64,000 nt of DNA from Henckelia pumila (lineage: Eukaryota > Streptophyta > Magnoliopsida > Lamiales > Gesneriaceae): NCBI RefSeq assembly GCF_033568475.1, contig NC_133122.1, positions 166,248,130 through 166,312,129 of the forward strand. Direction: 5' to 3'. The position numbers and the translations under genes are program-made. Below the pieces are notes generated by a model, which had not been told where the DNA came from, made no database searches, and saw only the letters and a list, made by a program, of their open reading frames with translations. Positions 11,016-21,621 of this stretch are shown piece after piece; position 1 is the stretch's first letter; each line of letters starts with the position of its first letter.

Positions 11016-11029
11016 TGGTATCACGAGCC
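11016..11029 (+). promoter_or_regulatory. Primer-binding site, initiator Met-tRNA type
   Basis: TGGTATCACGAGCC directly follows the LTR and differs by a small change from TGGTATCAGAGC, the common plant Copia site complementary to the initiator methionine tRNA 3' end. Confidence 0.8.
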
Positions 11030-11055
11030 TAAGGTTTTCTCCTCACAGAAAAAAT

Positions 11056-11895
11056 ATGTCGAATGACTCCTGCTCTTTGTCCATCAATTCTGGGTCAAAC
11101 ATTTCAGAAAACAACTATGGGACCATCACCTCTCTATCCGGAGGCAATGCCTCTTCTCTACAGATCACAACCCATAAATTCCATGGACAAAATTACCTAC
11201 AATGGGCCCAGTCCATGAAGATTGTTATTTGCGGTCGTGGGAAGCTAGGCTACCTCACAAGAGATATCCCTTCTCCAAAATCTACCGACCATCTTACAAA
11301 ATCTGGACAGCTGAGAATTCAATTGTTCTCGCTTGGCTGATCAACTCGATGGAACCCAACATCAGCCGCCGTTATCTGTGGTTCCAAATTGCGAAGGATG
11401 TGTGTGATGCTGCCCGCACAATGTATTCAAACTTGGGCAAGGCTTCACAAATTTTGAAATTCGCTCGAAACTGAAGGAATTGAAGCAAGGCCATAACTCT
11501 GTTACTCAGTATTTTCAAGACCTTCAAGACTTGTGGCAGGAGCTAGATCTCTTTCTTGATGAAAGCTCTTTGTGCACAGATTGCAGTGTCAAAAATCGGA
11601 TGGCTGCTGAAAACAAAGGGTGTTCAACTTCTTGGCTGGTTTAAATCGAAATTTGGATGAAGTTCGGGGCAGAATGGTTGCCTGTGAGCCCTTCCCAACT
11701 CCTGAAGAAGCATTTGTAGATGTTCGACGTGATGAAATGTGATGTAAAGTGATGCTCACTGTTGATTACTCACCACCAGCCTCTGATGCTTCCACTCTAA
11801 CTTCCAATAAGATGCCCACACCTGGACAACGTGCTAATAAGACACCTTGGTGTGATCATTGTCATAGTCCTGGTCATACAAAGGAGAAATGCCGG
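11056..11895 (+). pseudogene. Copia gag (broken), with CCHC zinc knuckle
   Basis: The ATG at 11056 opens a Ser-rich leader followed by the usual Copia gag start (HKFHGQNYLQWAQSMKIVI). The frame shifts near 11300 and again before LKELKQG-type helices (about 11475). The zinc knuckle CDHCHSPGHTKEKC (CX2CX4HX4C, 11851-11892) is intact and would bind genomic RNA. Stops at 11338 and 11472 and several shifts make the gene non-functional. Confidence 0.85.
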
Positions 11896-12157
11896 TAAAT
11901 CCATGGAAAACCAGCAGATTGGCAGCCACAGAGGAAGAATGAAGGCCGAAGTTCTCACACCCAAAACCAGTTCCAATAGCAGCCTCATCAGCTCTCACTG
12001 CCCCATTCACAAAAGAGCAAATTGACCAGATCGAGCAATACTGTCGACTCCTTCGTGACACTTCACTCAACTCTTCATTCAGCACAAGCATTGGGTCGTG
12101 TTCCATAGCCAAATCTGGTATATTCCATTCAGCTCATAGTGTTATCTCTACAACCAT

Positions 12158-13300
12158 TTGGATTGTTGACTCGGGGGCCTCGGATCATATGACAGGAGAT
12201 TCTAGTCATTTTTCCACTCGCACTCGTTCTAATCATACTACTGTTAAGTGTTAAGATTGTCGATGGTTCTTTAACTGTGGTTGTCGGGACGGAAGATATT
12301 AGATTATCTAGGGATATCCATTTGAAATCTGTTTTATATATCCCTTCCCTTGCAATCTGATTTCGGTTAGTATACTCACTCGTGAAAACCGATGCATGGC
12401 TAAATTCTTGCCATTGTCGTGTCAATTTCAGATCCGCGATCAGGAATGATGATTGGCAGTGCTAGGACTCATCATGGCCTTTACTATATTGAGACGGCTC
12501 CGTCCATCTATCGACACTCGTTGGTGTCTAGTCTTAATTCTGCTTCCGTTCTTAGTATTAACAAAATAATAAAATGGCTTTATAGGATTGGCCATCCTAG
12601 TTTCTTTTATTTAAAACATGTGTTCCCATTTTTGTTTTTTAATAAAATCCTGGCTTACTTGTGAGCACTGTCAAATGGCTATACACACTCGCACTACATT
12701 TTCACCGAAACCTTATACCCCTTCACGTCCGTTTTCTCTTATCCACAGCGATATTTGGGGACCTTCACCAGTTACCACATCTCATTGAAAAGAATGGTTT
12801 TTACCGTTCATTGATGATCACACACGGTTACATGGGTGTATTTTCTCACTAACAAATCTGATACTTGTCAAGTCTTTCAAGCCTTTCACAATATGATTCA
12901 AACCCAATTCCAAAGTAATATTCAAACCCTTCGAACTGATAATGACAGAATATTTCAATGCCTTTCTTGGTGACTACCTCACAAGTCAGGGGATAATACT
13001 TCAAAGTTTTTGTGTCAATACCCCTCAACAAAATGGTGTATCTGAAAGGAAAAATCATCACCTATTGGAAGTAGCCCATGCCCTTATGTTCACCATGAAT
13101 GTACCTAAATACCTTTGGGGGATGTTGTACTCACCGCTGCCTATCTCATCAATTGCTTACCAAGCCGAACCATTAACTTTGAAATCCCATTGTCCAAGCT
13201 CAAAATTGCATATTCACTGTTTTTCACGCCTCAGTCCCTTCCATTTAAAACTTTTGGGTGCACCGCTTTTATTCATATTCCTCATCTCTCAAAATAGTTT
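12158..13300 (+). pseudogene. Copia protease and integrase (broken)
   Basis: The protease active site appears as WIVDSGASDHM at about 12158-12190. Integrase follows: GHPSFFYLKHVFP of the HHCC zinc domain (12590), a CEHCQMA remnant (12663), SDIWGPSP with the first catalytic Asp (about 12750), the second Asp in TDNDRIF (about 12938, frame-shifted) and the catalytic Glu in PQQNGVSERKNHH (13024). The tail TFGCTAFIHIPHLSK reaches 13297. Frame changes separate nearly every block. Confidence 0.85.
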
Positions 13301-13933
13301 TCCTAGGTTATTCTCCTACTCAAAAGACCTATCGTTGTTACTGCCCTCATACAAAGATAACCTATATTTCATGTGATGTCACATTCTTCGAGGACGTCCC
13401 CTACTTCTCTCCCACATCGTCTCACGGGGGATGTTAGATCATGCTTACTGGGATGCTTCACCATCTTGATATTAGATTAGATACTACTGTTACCTTCCTA
13501 CTTATTTCACACCCGGAGAACTCTCAGTTAGAATCATCAAAACCTGACCGCGGCTTAGAAACCAGAGGAGAATCGACACTACCACCAAAATTTGAACATG
13601 TCTACTCGAGACGGACAAAACCTCAGGAAGATAAAGTCCTGATGGGTCCAAACCACAACCATGAAACTGAATCGATGGCACATCCTCAGAAAGGTAATTT
13701 TCTTGATCTTGAAGTTCCTATAGCAGTCAGAAAAGGCTTGCAATCTTGCACACAACATCCCATCTCCAATTTTGTCTCTTACTCGAAATTATGTCCCTCA
13801 TTTCGTGCTTTTACCTCGAGTGTATCTAGTTTAATGATTCGCAAGGCCATCCAAGAAGCACTAGCTATTCCTGAGTGGAAAACCACGGTACTTGAGGAGA
13901 TGCAAGCCTTGAAACAAAATAAGATATGAGAAT

Positions 13934-16615
13934 TGGTTGATTTGCCTCATGGGAAAAAGGCATTGGGGTGGAAGTGGGTATTTACTGCGAAATGCAAGGC
14001 AGATGGATCTATTGAACGAAACAAGACACGTTTGGTTGCTAAAGGTTAAGACAAACCTATGGCATTAACTACACTGAAACATTTGCTCCAGTTGCCAAAC
14101 CCAACACTATCATGATTCTTTTTCATTGGCAGCCAACCTTGATTGGCCACTACATTAGCTCGACATAAAAAATGACTTTCTAAATGGCGAGCTTGAAGAA
14201 GAAGTTTATATGAGCCAACCTAAGTTCAAGTGTTTGCAGACTGAAAAAATCCCTTTATGGGTTTGAACAATCTCCACGTTCTTGGTTTGACAAATTCTCT
14301 AAAATGATCAAGCATTTTGGGTATGTCCAAGGACAAGCAGTCCCGTACATCCTTTGTCAAAAATTCAGAACAAAGGGAAATCTCTATCCTCGTTTTTGTT
14401 GATGATATCATCATCACTGGAAATGACATTAAAGAAATGGAAGATATTAAGTTGATGATGGCAAAGGAATTTGTAGTCAATGACCTTGGTGCGCTAAAAT
14501 ATTTCCTTGGGTGGAAATTGTTAGGAGCAAAAAAGGCATCTTTGTCTCCCAAAGAAAATATACGTTGGATCTTCTAAAGGAAACTGTTATGCTTGGTTGC
14601 AAACCAAGTAAAACACCAATTGAACTTGGAAAGAAGGAAAAATGTTTGAGGATGACCTAGTGGATAAAGGAACCTATCAACGCCTTGTGGGGAAACTTAT
14701 CTACCTGTCACATACTCGTCCGGATGTTGCTTTTGGAATGAGTCTAGTGAGTCAATTCATGCATTCATCATGCCAAGGTCACCTTGATGCTGTGTACAAA
14801 ACTCTGAAATACGTGAAACTCAGAGTAAATGCTTGTTCTTTTAGAAAACTAAAGATCATGGAGTAAAAACATTTACTGATGCAGATTGAGCTGAATTTCA
14901 TCCATGATAGAAAACCAACATCTGGATATTGTACCTCGGTATGGGGAAACTTAGTGACTTGGCATAGCAAGAAACAATGTGTTGTTGCAAGAAGTAATGC
15001 TGAAGCTGAGTATCGGGCAATGTCTAATAAGGGGAAAAACTTGGTTCAGTCCCAAATGTTTGATCCCTTTCCCGGTTTGGTTCCGAATGTTTCGATAGTC
15101 CCAGTTTAGTCCTAAACGTGTACAGATATTAACTGAATTGGTCTTTCCGTCAAACTAACCGTTAAACATAATAGTAAAGATGATATGTGACTGGAAAAAA
15201 CCCAGTTCAGTCCCCCATATGTTTGGCTTCTTCTCAGTTTGGTCACAAATGTTTCGGCGTTGCCGATTTAGTCCTAAACATTTACAATTTTTGATCGATT
15301 TGGTCCTTTTGTCAATTTAACGGTTTAAACTAACTGTAAAATGACATGTGACAATCATTCATACCACTAAAATCCCCAAATCCCTAATCAAATGCGCTAA
15401 TTTCTAATCCAATTCGAGGAGGGACTTTTTTTTCTTTCTCGTTGGTATCACACTAAGAAATTTGGCTCAACCTTAAGAATGAAATTGACGCTGCTACACA
15501 CAATTTATCTCTATTAGGTAACTCCGACTTTCTATTTCGCACGCCAACCACATTTTCTTGTTCTCGGATTCGGACATTTCTATAGAACTTTAAATTTAAG
15601 GTTTTTCAGAAAAATTAAAATAAAAAATCGCTTTTTCTGGATATGTGTCGCTATTTGGTTGAATTTCGTATTCTTGTTCGTCGATTTTTTTTATTTTTAT
15701 TTTTATCTTGCCATTGAAATTTTTTAGAATTAAGGTTTCAATTTTTCAATTAGCGATTTTTTTATAATTTCGATTTTTATTGAAAAAAAGACTAATAAAT
15801 TCAATAAAAGTTTGTAACAGTTGATGTTGATAAATTATCCATTTTTTATTGTGTCATTTTGAGGCCAACTCGGTCAAAATCTAATCTAACATCTAACATA
15901 CATATAAATATACCACTTTAAATTGTGAATTTTCTTTTGTACCCTTCATTTTCTACTTTATAATTATAACTAACTTTGTCAATCAAATATCTCTTCTCTA
16001 TTATGTATTAGATATCAGTAAAAATATATTTAATTCTAAATTTTTCACTTGCATCGCATGTGCTATTTCCTAGTTTACAAAAATTTAGGACTAAATCGGG
16101 AACTCTGAAACATTTGGGACGAAACCGAGAAAAAATTCAATCATCTAGAACTGAATAGGGTCTTTTCTCCGTTAATTTTAACCATTAAATTGACGGAAGG
16201 ATCAACTCTTGCTAATTTTTGAACGTTTAAGACTAAACCGAGAACATCAAAACATTTGGGATCGAACCGGGAAAAGAGTCAAACATATGGGACTGAACCG
16301 GGAATTCACCCGCTAATGGAGTGTGAACACATCTGGATACGAAGAGGGATGATAAGGAGCTAAACATGGAGATTGAAGGGTCAATTCTACTCTATTGTGA
16401 CAATAAATAAACCATTAGCATTGTTCATAACCCTGTTCACCATGATAGAACCAAACACGTCGAAGTTGATTGACTTCATCAAAGAAAAACTGGAGCAAAG
16501 CATGATTAAGGTGGAATATATTCCTACAACTCATCAGCTGGCTGATGTGCTAAAAAGGGGCTGTCAAAGCACTCACATGAATATCTTGTAGGCAAGCTTG
16601 GACTCATCAACATTT
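13934..16615 (+). pseudogene. Copia reverse transcriptase and RNase H, split by an insertion
   Basis: RT starts with [17 protein letters not shown] (13935) and keeps the catalytic FVDDIIITGND (14394). KYFLGWKL, RLVGKLIYLSHTRPDV (14672-14720) and SNAEAEYRAMSN (14992-15028) continue to RNase H. The frame is then interrupted by the element at 15029-16312 and resumes at GVCEH (16318), followed by the conserved end with TSKLIDFIKEKLEQSMIKVE and HQLADVLKRG (16453-16560). The 3' polypurine-like run CTTGAGGGGT precedes the LTR. 13301-13933 is the integrase-RT linker with one long but low-complexity frame. Confidence 0.85.
15029..16312. mobile_element. Fold-back (palindromic) element inserted in Copia RNase H
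   Basis: The direct repeat CTAAT flanks it (15024-15028 and 16313-16317) and removing one copy plus the insert restores the RNase H reading frame. Each arm has two roughly 160-bp units containing GTTCAGTCCCANATGTTTG-like and TTTAGTCCTAAAC motifs; the right arm (about 16060-16312) is the inverse of the left (15029-15350). The centre (15360-16060) is AT-rich and non-coding. No transposase is present. A 5-bp repeat does not match the 8, 9 or 3 bp of the common DNA superfamilies, so its class is open. Confidence 0.75.
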
Positions 16616-16634
16616 ATGGCCAAGCTTGAGGGGT

Positions 16635-16849
16635 TGTGTAGATTTAGATGTAGATTTAAATAATATTTGTGATAATTGTTAATATTTGATATCAATCTTA
16701 TTGATTTAAATATCTTTTATTCTTGGTAGGATACCTTTTTATTATCCCTTGATTGAAGGGAATTTGTTGTACCTAGGGTTATTTAAAAGGTTTGTACTAT
16801 TCCGGAGAAATACAAACAGAATTATTTACTCTCAATATTATTTCTACAC
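16635..16849 (+). repeat. 3' LTR of the Copia element
   Basis: Same sequence as 10823-11015 with a short extra repeat at its start (TGTGTAGATTTAGATGTAG) and ends ATTTCTACA at 16849. Confidence 0.9.
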
Positions 16850-17121
16850 TTGTCGTGGGTCGTGGCAATATGCAAGTGAAATGGTTGTGAAGAAAAATGA
16901 CGCATGTTTGCATACTGAATTATTATGAGATGCGTTTTAAGAGATCTGAGCCTTGTCAAAGTGAACATACAATTTCTTACAGCTTTTCTATCATATTAGT
17001 ATCATTATCGCAAAATGATTTCTCCATATCCAACGATCATATTTCTTGCATATTGCAGCTAAAACCCAATTTTTCCTTTCCTGAAACAGAAGTTAAATCT
17101 CACAGTTTCTCCATGTTGCAG

Positions 17122-17215
17122 TGAGCAATCTCAGATTGAAGGGTTTGAGTGTCTTTTTAGCACAAAGGGGTTCTCCAGAGCTCGTCTTCATGTTGGATTT
17201 CCTCCCGTAGTACTG
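17122..17215 (+). CDS. Putative penultimate exon of the unrecognised host gene
   Basis: TTGCAG at 17116-17121 is followed by 94 open nucleotides ending at a GTAAAT donor (17216). After one leading base the frame reads EQSQIEGFECLFSTKGFSRA and RLHVGFPPVVL, ending on a codon boundary. It follows in phase from the exon ending at 2560 and leads in phase to the exon at 17435. I do not recognise the family; the composition and splice sites are those of a genuine exon. Confidence 0.6.
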
Positions 17216-17434
17216 GTAAATAGAGGAGCTGTGTCTTATATTTTTCAGGATGCTATGCAGATTACTCTTAAACTAGGACATGTTAACAAATGAGTTGCCT
17301 AGATTTTGCCACGTCTAATATTCTTGAGAGAATGCGGACGTTAATTCATGATGGCAATTATCTGGACTGCCCTAGGCATGAAATTTCTGTTTTAGTTTAG
17401 CATACTAACAGGTGTTTATATGTGTTCACAACAG

Positions 17435-17512
17435 GTCAAGGAACCCAAGGTATTTGTCCATGGACGAGCTAGTAACAAGGAGATATTCTACAAAAGTTGG
17501 CCAGGATGCTAA
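17435..17512 (+). CDS. Putative last exon of the unrecognised host gene
   Basis: The acceptor CACAACAG ends at 17434. The open frame reads VKEPKVFVHGRASNKEIFYK then SWPGC and stops with TAA at 17510-17512. Together with the preceding exon it gives a 56-residue C-terminus. Sequence after the stop (to about 17850) has no long frame and looks like 3' UTR. Function unknown. Confidence 0.6.
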   Translation, partial: VKEPKVFVHGRASNKEIFYKSWPGC

Positions 17513-19069
17513 TACACCGACAGGAAGATGCTTATAGCTAAATCAAGCCTAAAAGGTTCTGCGAGCCGCTCAGTGAATTAAGGGAACCTGCATTGGCTAC
17601 TTAAACTGATATACATGGAAGAATTATGATTTTATACTTGGGAGATTCTCGAGAACCACATTTTTTTCAACATTCTGAGAAGTAAACAAGGTGATTTTTC
17701 TACTTCATTTTGGAACCTTCACTTTCTCCAACTGCAGGAATATAGTCTACACTAGATCTTGTTGTGCATGGAAATATGGCAATACGAATTTTACGTTTAG
17801 GTCACTGCCCGTTGTAGAATTTCCTCGAGTTCTACCATAACTATTCACAAGTTTTGGTACTTCAGTTGGTGTTTGGTTTTCCATTGTTTAATCTTGAAGT
17901 GGATTGTTTCACCAGCTACTACAGTGTCACCTTTTTTCCCCAGAGATATTTTGGTAAAATCAATTATTGGAGATGAGGCAAAAACCAAAATAATAATAAT
18001 AATAATAATATCAATTATATTTCGTAAAAACAAAAATGTAAATTATGTTACGCGGAAATGCATCACATATAATAATCTGAAAGTTTCTGAATATGTATAC
18101 ATTTTTAGGTTCTAATATGATTAATTGGAATTTATTGAAAATACATGGTTAATCCTGATTAAAAAGGATAAATTATAAAAATAATACTCCATTGATTTTG
18201 TGCAATCTAAATTCAACCATTCGAAACTGGTCACAGAAGCAGTAATTTTTTTTAAAAAAAAGTTATTTAAATAAGTTCAGTTTTTTAAGTGTGTTTAATT
18301 TTTAAAACATAAAGAGAATTGATTTTTGTGTTTGGATAAATGTTGAAAATTGTTTATAATTTTGTTAAAAATAGAAGTAAAGTAGGCCAAAAATCATTTG
18401 TTAAGGTTTTTTTTTTTTATAAAAAAATAGCATTTTTAAACAAACACCACATTTTTTCAGAAAAGCAATTTTCTTTAAAAAATTTTTTAGTGTTTTTCTA
18501 GTTGGCTTATCAAATCAAATCAAACGTACTCTACGGAGCTGTGTTGATTGTTAAGTGCAAACTAAATAACACAAATTCGGCGCATAAAAATATCGTCTGA
18601 TATATGTAATTTTTTACTCGATATATGTAGTACATATAATTAATAAAAATGGGTTTGTAAACTTTGTTGAGCCAAATGATGATAAAAGTGGATATATTAC
18701 AATTATTTTCATACATAAAATTTATCATACAATTTAAAATGTTAATAAATTATCTTAACTGGATTTATCAGTACAAATTTCTAAGCTTACCCAGCCAAAT
18801 TCTTCACGAGCATTGATAGATACAGTGTTTTTGTTGGGATACAATTGTTGATTTTGCTAGGAGGGAAATCAAAGCGCAACGTTTGGATCATTGTATAGTT
18901 TAAAAGTTTTGAGTTGCACCAATATCATCAGTTAATATATCCTTATAGTTTTCTTATTTCTCGTTTACGTCCCTTACATTTTTCTTGTGCTAATTATGTC
19001 CTTATTTTCTAACTTTTTTTCTTGAAATTGTCAATGAATTTGAAAAGTTCTTATTTTACCCTTGTTATT
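17513..19069. other. 3' flank and AT-rich intergenic DNA
   Basis: No gene is supported here. It holds the presumed 3' UTR of the unidentified gene, an AAT microsatellite at about 17988-18011 and long A/T runs (18240-18500, with A- and T-rich ends that might be an old MITE). The 60-80 codon frames are low-complexity. Confidence 0.6.
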
Positions 19070-19300
19070 TGTTACGCCTTAAACGCATACAAATCTCGAG
19101 TAATGAGATTAATGTTTTTAATGCATTAACAATTCTCAAAAAAATATATTTTGATGATTACAAAACTCGGTTAAATTATTACTAACCGTTTAAAGTGAGG
19201 AATTTGCAGATAATAATATTTTTGTGTATGAACAATATTGGAAGCAAGAGCCGATAATAAAAAATTGGAGATAAAAATTTAAATGTTCGAAATTGCCCAG

Positions 19301-19698
19301 GTTCGGACGGTCCGAAGATGGTTCAGACCATTCGAAGATTTTTTTGGAATTAAATATGTTCGGATGACAAGCTCGGAGGCCACGAAAGACTAGTTCGGAC
19401 GGTCCGAATACAGTTCGGACGGCCCGAAGATTTCTTGAATTTTAATATTGCTCGGAGGCACTCTCGGAGGCCACGAAATGCTCACTTCGGACGCCCCGAA
19501 GTCATGTTCGGAGGACCCGAACTACTTTACGGCCATTGAAGATTTTGTCAAAAGAAATTTGCTGGAATGAATTTAATGCAGCCGTTCGGACGACCCGAAG
19601 ACGAGTTTGGACCCCCCGAACAATTCAACAGCCGTAGAAATTTGAATTTGAATCAGAAGACTTCGAACAACCCGAAGACCAGTTCGGAGGCTCCGAAC
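19301..19698. repeat. Array of five paired palindrome modules upstream of a TATA box
   Basis: Ten 17-nt imperfect palindromes of the type GTTCGGACGGTCCGAAG are arranged as five pairs, each pair about 37 nt long with 3-10 nt between the partners. Starts are near 19301/19321, 19393/19412, 19479/19505, 19583/19602 and 19666/19682. Pairs recur every 83-103 bp. Half-palindromes CTCGGAGGCCACGAA lie between some pairs (19371, 19460). The spacers are AT-rich and differ. Confidence 0.85.
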
Positions 19699-19715
19699 CT
19701 GCTCGAAATTGTAAC

Positions 19716-19723
19716 TATAAATT
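19716..19723 (+). promoter_or_regulatory. TATA box of LTR E
   Basis: TATAAATT lies 17 nt after the last palindrome GTTCGGAGGCTCCGAAC (19682-19698). The sequence after it is C/T-rich and consistent with a transcript leader. The same palindrome-to-TATA arrangement is found in LTR B. Confidence 0.6.
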
Positions 19724-19917
19724 GAGGTCATTCCAAGCCAATTCAATCATCCCATTCACTCTCATCTCTCGCAAGCAATCTTCTCTCATTCAAGTGTTCT
19801 ATCAAGAGTTATTCGATATATTCGCTCAAAAATCAAGAGTTGTTTGTAAAAATTATTTGTGAGTTGGTTGTGCGATCATTGTAAACACTTGAGTGTGAAG
19901 CAAAGTGTATTGAGTTA

Positions 19918-20922
19918 TTGTTGAGGCTATCCTTGGAGCCCTTAAGGCCAAGTGTATCGAGTTGTATCGATGCGGTGATCGTGTTGCCAAGCTATGCGAA
20001 GTTCTTGAAGGAGATCCTCTTCAACAAGAGGAAACTGGAGGAGCATGCAATGATTAGTCTGACTGAGAATTGCTCAGCACTAGTGCAAAATAAAATCCCA
20101 TTAAAGCAAAAAGATCCAGGGAGTTTCTCTATCCCTTGTGTGATTAATGATATTCAATTTTATAAAGTTTTATGTGATTTGGGTGCTAGTATAAATCTAA
20201 TACCTTACTCTGTGTTTAGGAAATTGAGCTTGGGAGAACCAAAGTCCACCAGAATCTCGTTACAGCTGGCGGACAGGTCCATCAAATATCCACGGGGGAT
20301 AATCGAGGACGTGCTTGTAAAAGTGGACAAATTCATCTTCCCCGTGGACTTCGTGGTGCTAGATATGGAAGAAGATTTGAACATGCCACTCATCTTGGGT
20401 AGACCTTTCCTGGCAACAGGAAAGACACTAATAGATGTCCAGAAGGGAGAGTTGCTGTTGAGAGTGGGAGAAGAGAAAATTTCGTTTGACGTTTTTAATG
20501 CTTTAAAATTTTCTCAGAATAATGAAGAATGTTTTCAACTGGATGTAGTGGACTCACTGTTATTTGATTATGTGCAGGATACTTTTCAGGAACCATTAGA
20601 AGCTGCACTTATATCTGAGCATGTGGAAGATCTCAGTGACAGAATTGAAGAGATGACTGCATATTTGAATGACAACCAGTCATGGAGAAGAGGTGGAAAG
20701 CTTAGACTCGAAGACCTTGGTGACCGGAAGGATTTAATCCTCCAGAAACCAAGCCTTGAGGAACCACCTACTGTGAAATTGAAACCATTACCTATCCATC
20801 TCAAATATGTGTTTTTAGGTGAGAATGATAAGTTACATGTCATAATATCTTCTTATTTGACAGGTGAGATGGAGGCCAGACTAATGGAGGTGCTCAAGAA
20901 ACACAAGAGTGTGTTTGCCTAG
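19918..20922 (+). pseudogene. Athila-type Gypsy gag end and protease, chimeric start
   Basis: Athila-like sequence begins at YAKFLKEILFNKRKLEEHAM (about 19990) and includes the retropepsin: GSFSIPCVINDIQF, the active-site loop LCDLGASINLIP (about 20175) and ILGRPFLATGKTLIDV (20394). The upstream codons come from LTR E, and the frame opens with TTG rather than ATG, so no native start is present and most of gag is gone. The last part (20640-20920) is the linker to RT. The frame closes with TAG at 20920, where a TGG codon is expected, so a G-to-A change separates it from RT. Confidence 0.8.
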
Positions 20923-20925
20923 AAA

Positions 20926-21621
20926 GTGACAGATATCAAAGGAATCAATCCATCCATATGCATGCACAAGATTTTAATGGAAGAGAGCATCAACCCATTG
21001 GTCCAACCACAAAGGAGATTGAATCCGAAAATGCAAGAAGTTGTCAAAGCTGAGACGATCAAACTTCTGGATGCAGGTATCATTTATCCTATATATGATA
21101 GTCCATGGGTGAGTCCGGTGCAATGTGTACCAAAGAAGGGGGGAATTACTGTCATACAGAATGAGAATAATGAACTGATACCCACTAGGACAGTTACAGG
21201 TTGGCGTGTATGCATAGACTATAGAAAACTAAATAACGCAACCCATAAGGATCATTTTCCTCTCCCCTTCATTGATCAAATGCTAGAGAGACTGGCTGGG
21301 TATGAGTTTTACTGTTTTTTAGATGGGTATTCAGGATACAATCAAATAGCGATTGCACTTGAAGATCAGGATAAAACGACTTTCACTTGCACATATGGTA
21401 CGTTTGCCTATAGACGTATGCCTTTCGGGTTGTGTAACGCTCCTGCTACTTTTCAGAGATGCATGACTGCCATTTTTCATGATATGGTCGAAATTTTTTT
21501 AGAAATTTTCATGGATGATTTCTCTATTTTTGGTCAATCTTTTGATGCATGTCTGCATAACTTGAATTCTGTTTTAATGAGATGCGAGGAGACAAATTTG
21601 GTGCTGAACTGGGAGAAGTGA
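20926..21621 (+). pseudogene. Athila-type reverse transcriptase
   Basis: All palm motifs are present: SPWVSPVQCVPKKGG, GWRVCIDYRKLNNAT, CFLDGYSGYNQIA (first catalytic Asp), MPFGLCNAPATFQRCM and IFMDDFSIFG, a conservative variant of the YxDD box (about 21510). The stretch is open apart from the bordering stops. It ends with TGA at 21619, after which the same protein continues from [12 protein letters not shown]. It is thus recently disabled and unusually well kept compared with the Copia elements to the left. Confidence 0.85.

Larger units (their letters stand above)
10823..16849 (+). mobile_element. Full-length but inactive Copia retrotransposon
   Basis: Two LTRs (10823-11015 and 16635-16849) enclose a primer-binding site, gag, protease, integrase, RT and RNase H in Copia order, all on the plus strand. 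Flanks CTAGT (left) and CTTGT (right) may be a 5-bp target duplication with one mismatch. All coding parts carry stops or shifts. The RNase H region is split by a 1.28 kb fold-back element at 15029-16312. It lies in the inferred giant intron, in the same sense as the gene. Confidence 0.9.
2561..17121 (+). other. Inferred giant intron filled with nested transposons
   Basis: The interval opens with GTATGT at 2561 and closes with TTGCAG at 17116-17121. Its bounding exons have compatible phase (2 then 1). Between them lie only transposon-derived segments and AT-rich non-coding sequence; no further exon-like segment was found. 2561-3060, 10594-10822 and 16850-17121 show nothing recognisable and are best read as original intron. 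A missed small exon or two independent gene fragments would be alternative readings. Confidence 0.4.
19070..19980 (+). mobile_element. LTR fragment (family E) fused to an Athila-type element
   Basis: Starts TGTTACGCCTTAAACGCATA, a usual plant LTR start, and includes an array of TTCGGACNGNCCGAA palindromes, a TATA box at 19716 and a pyrimidine-rich leader. It runs without its own primer-binding site into Athila protein-coding sequence somewhere between 19930 and 19990, so the two were joined by deletion or by nested insertion followed by loss. The rest of element E is not in the window. Confidence 0.65.

Noticed and set aside
17845-18115. Frames containing runs of Ile
   Set aside because: They translate the AAT microsatellite.
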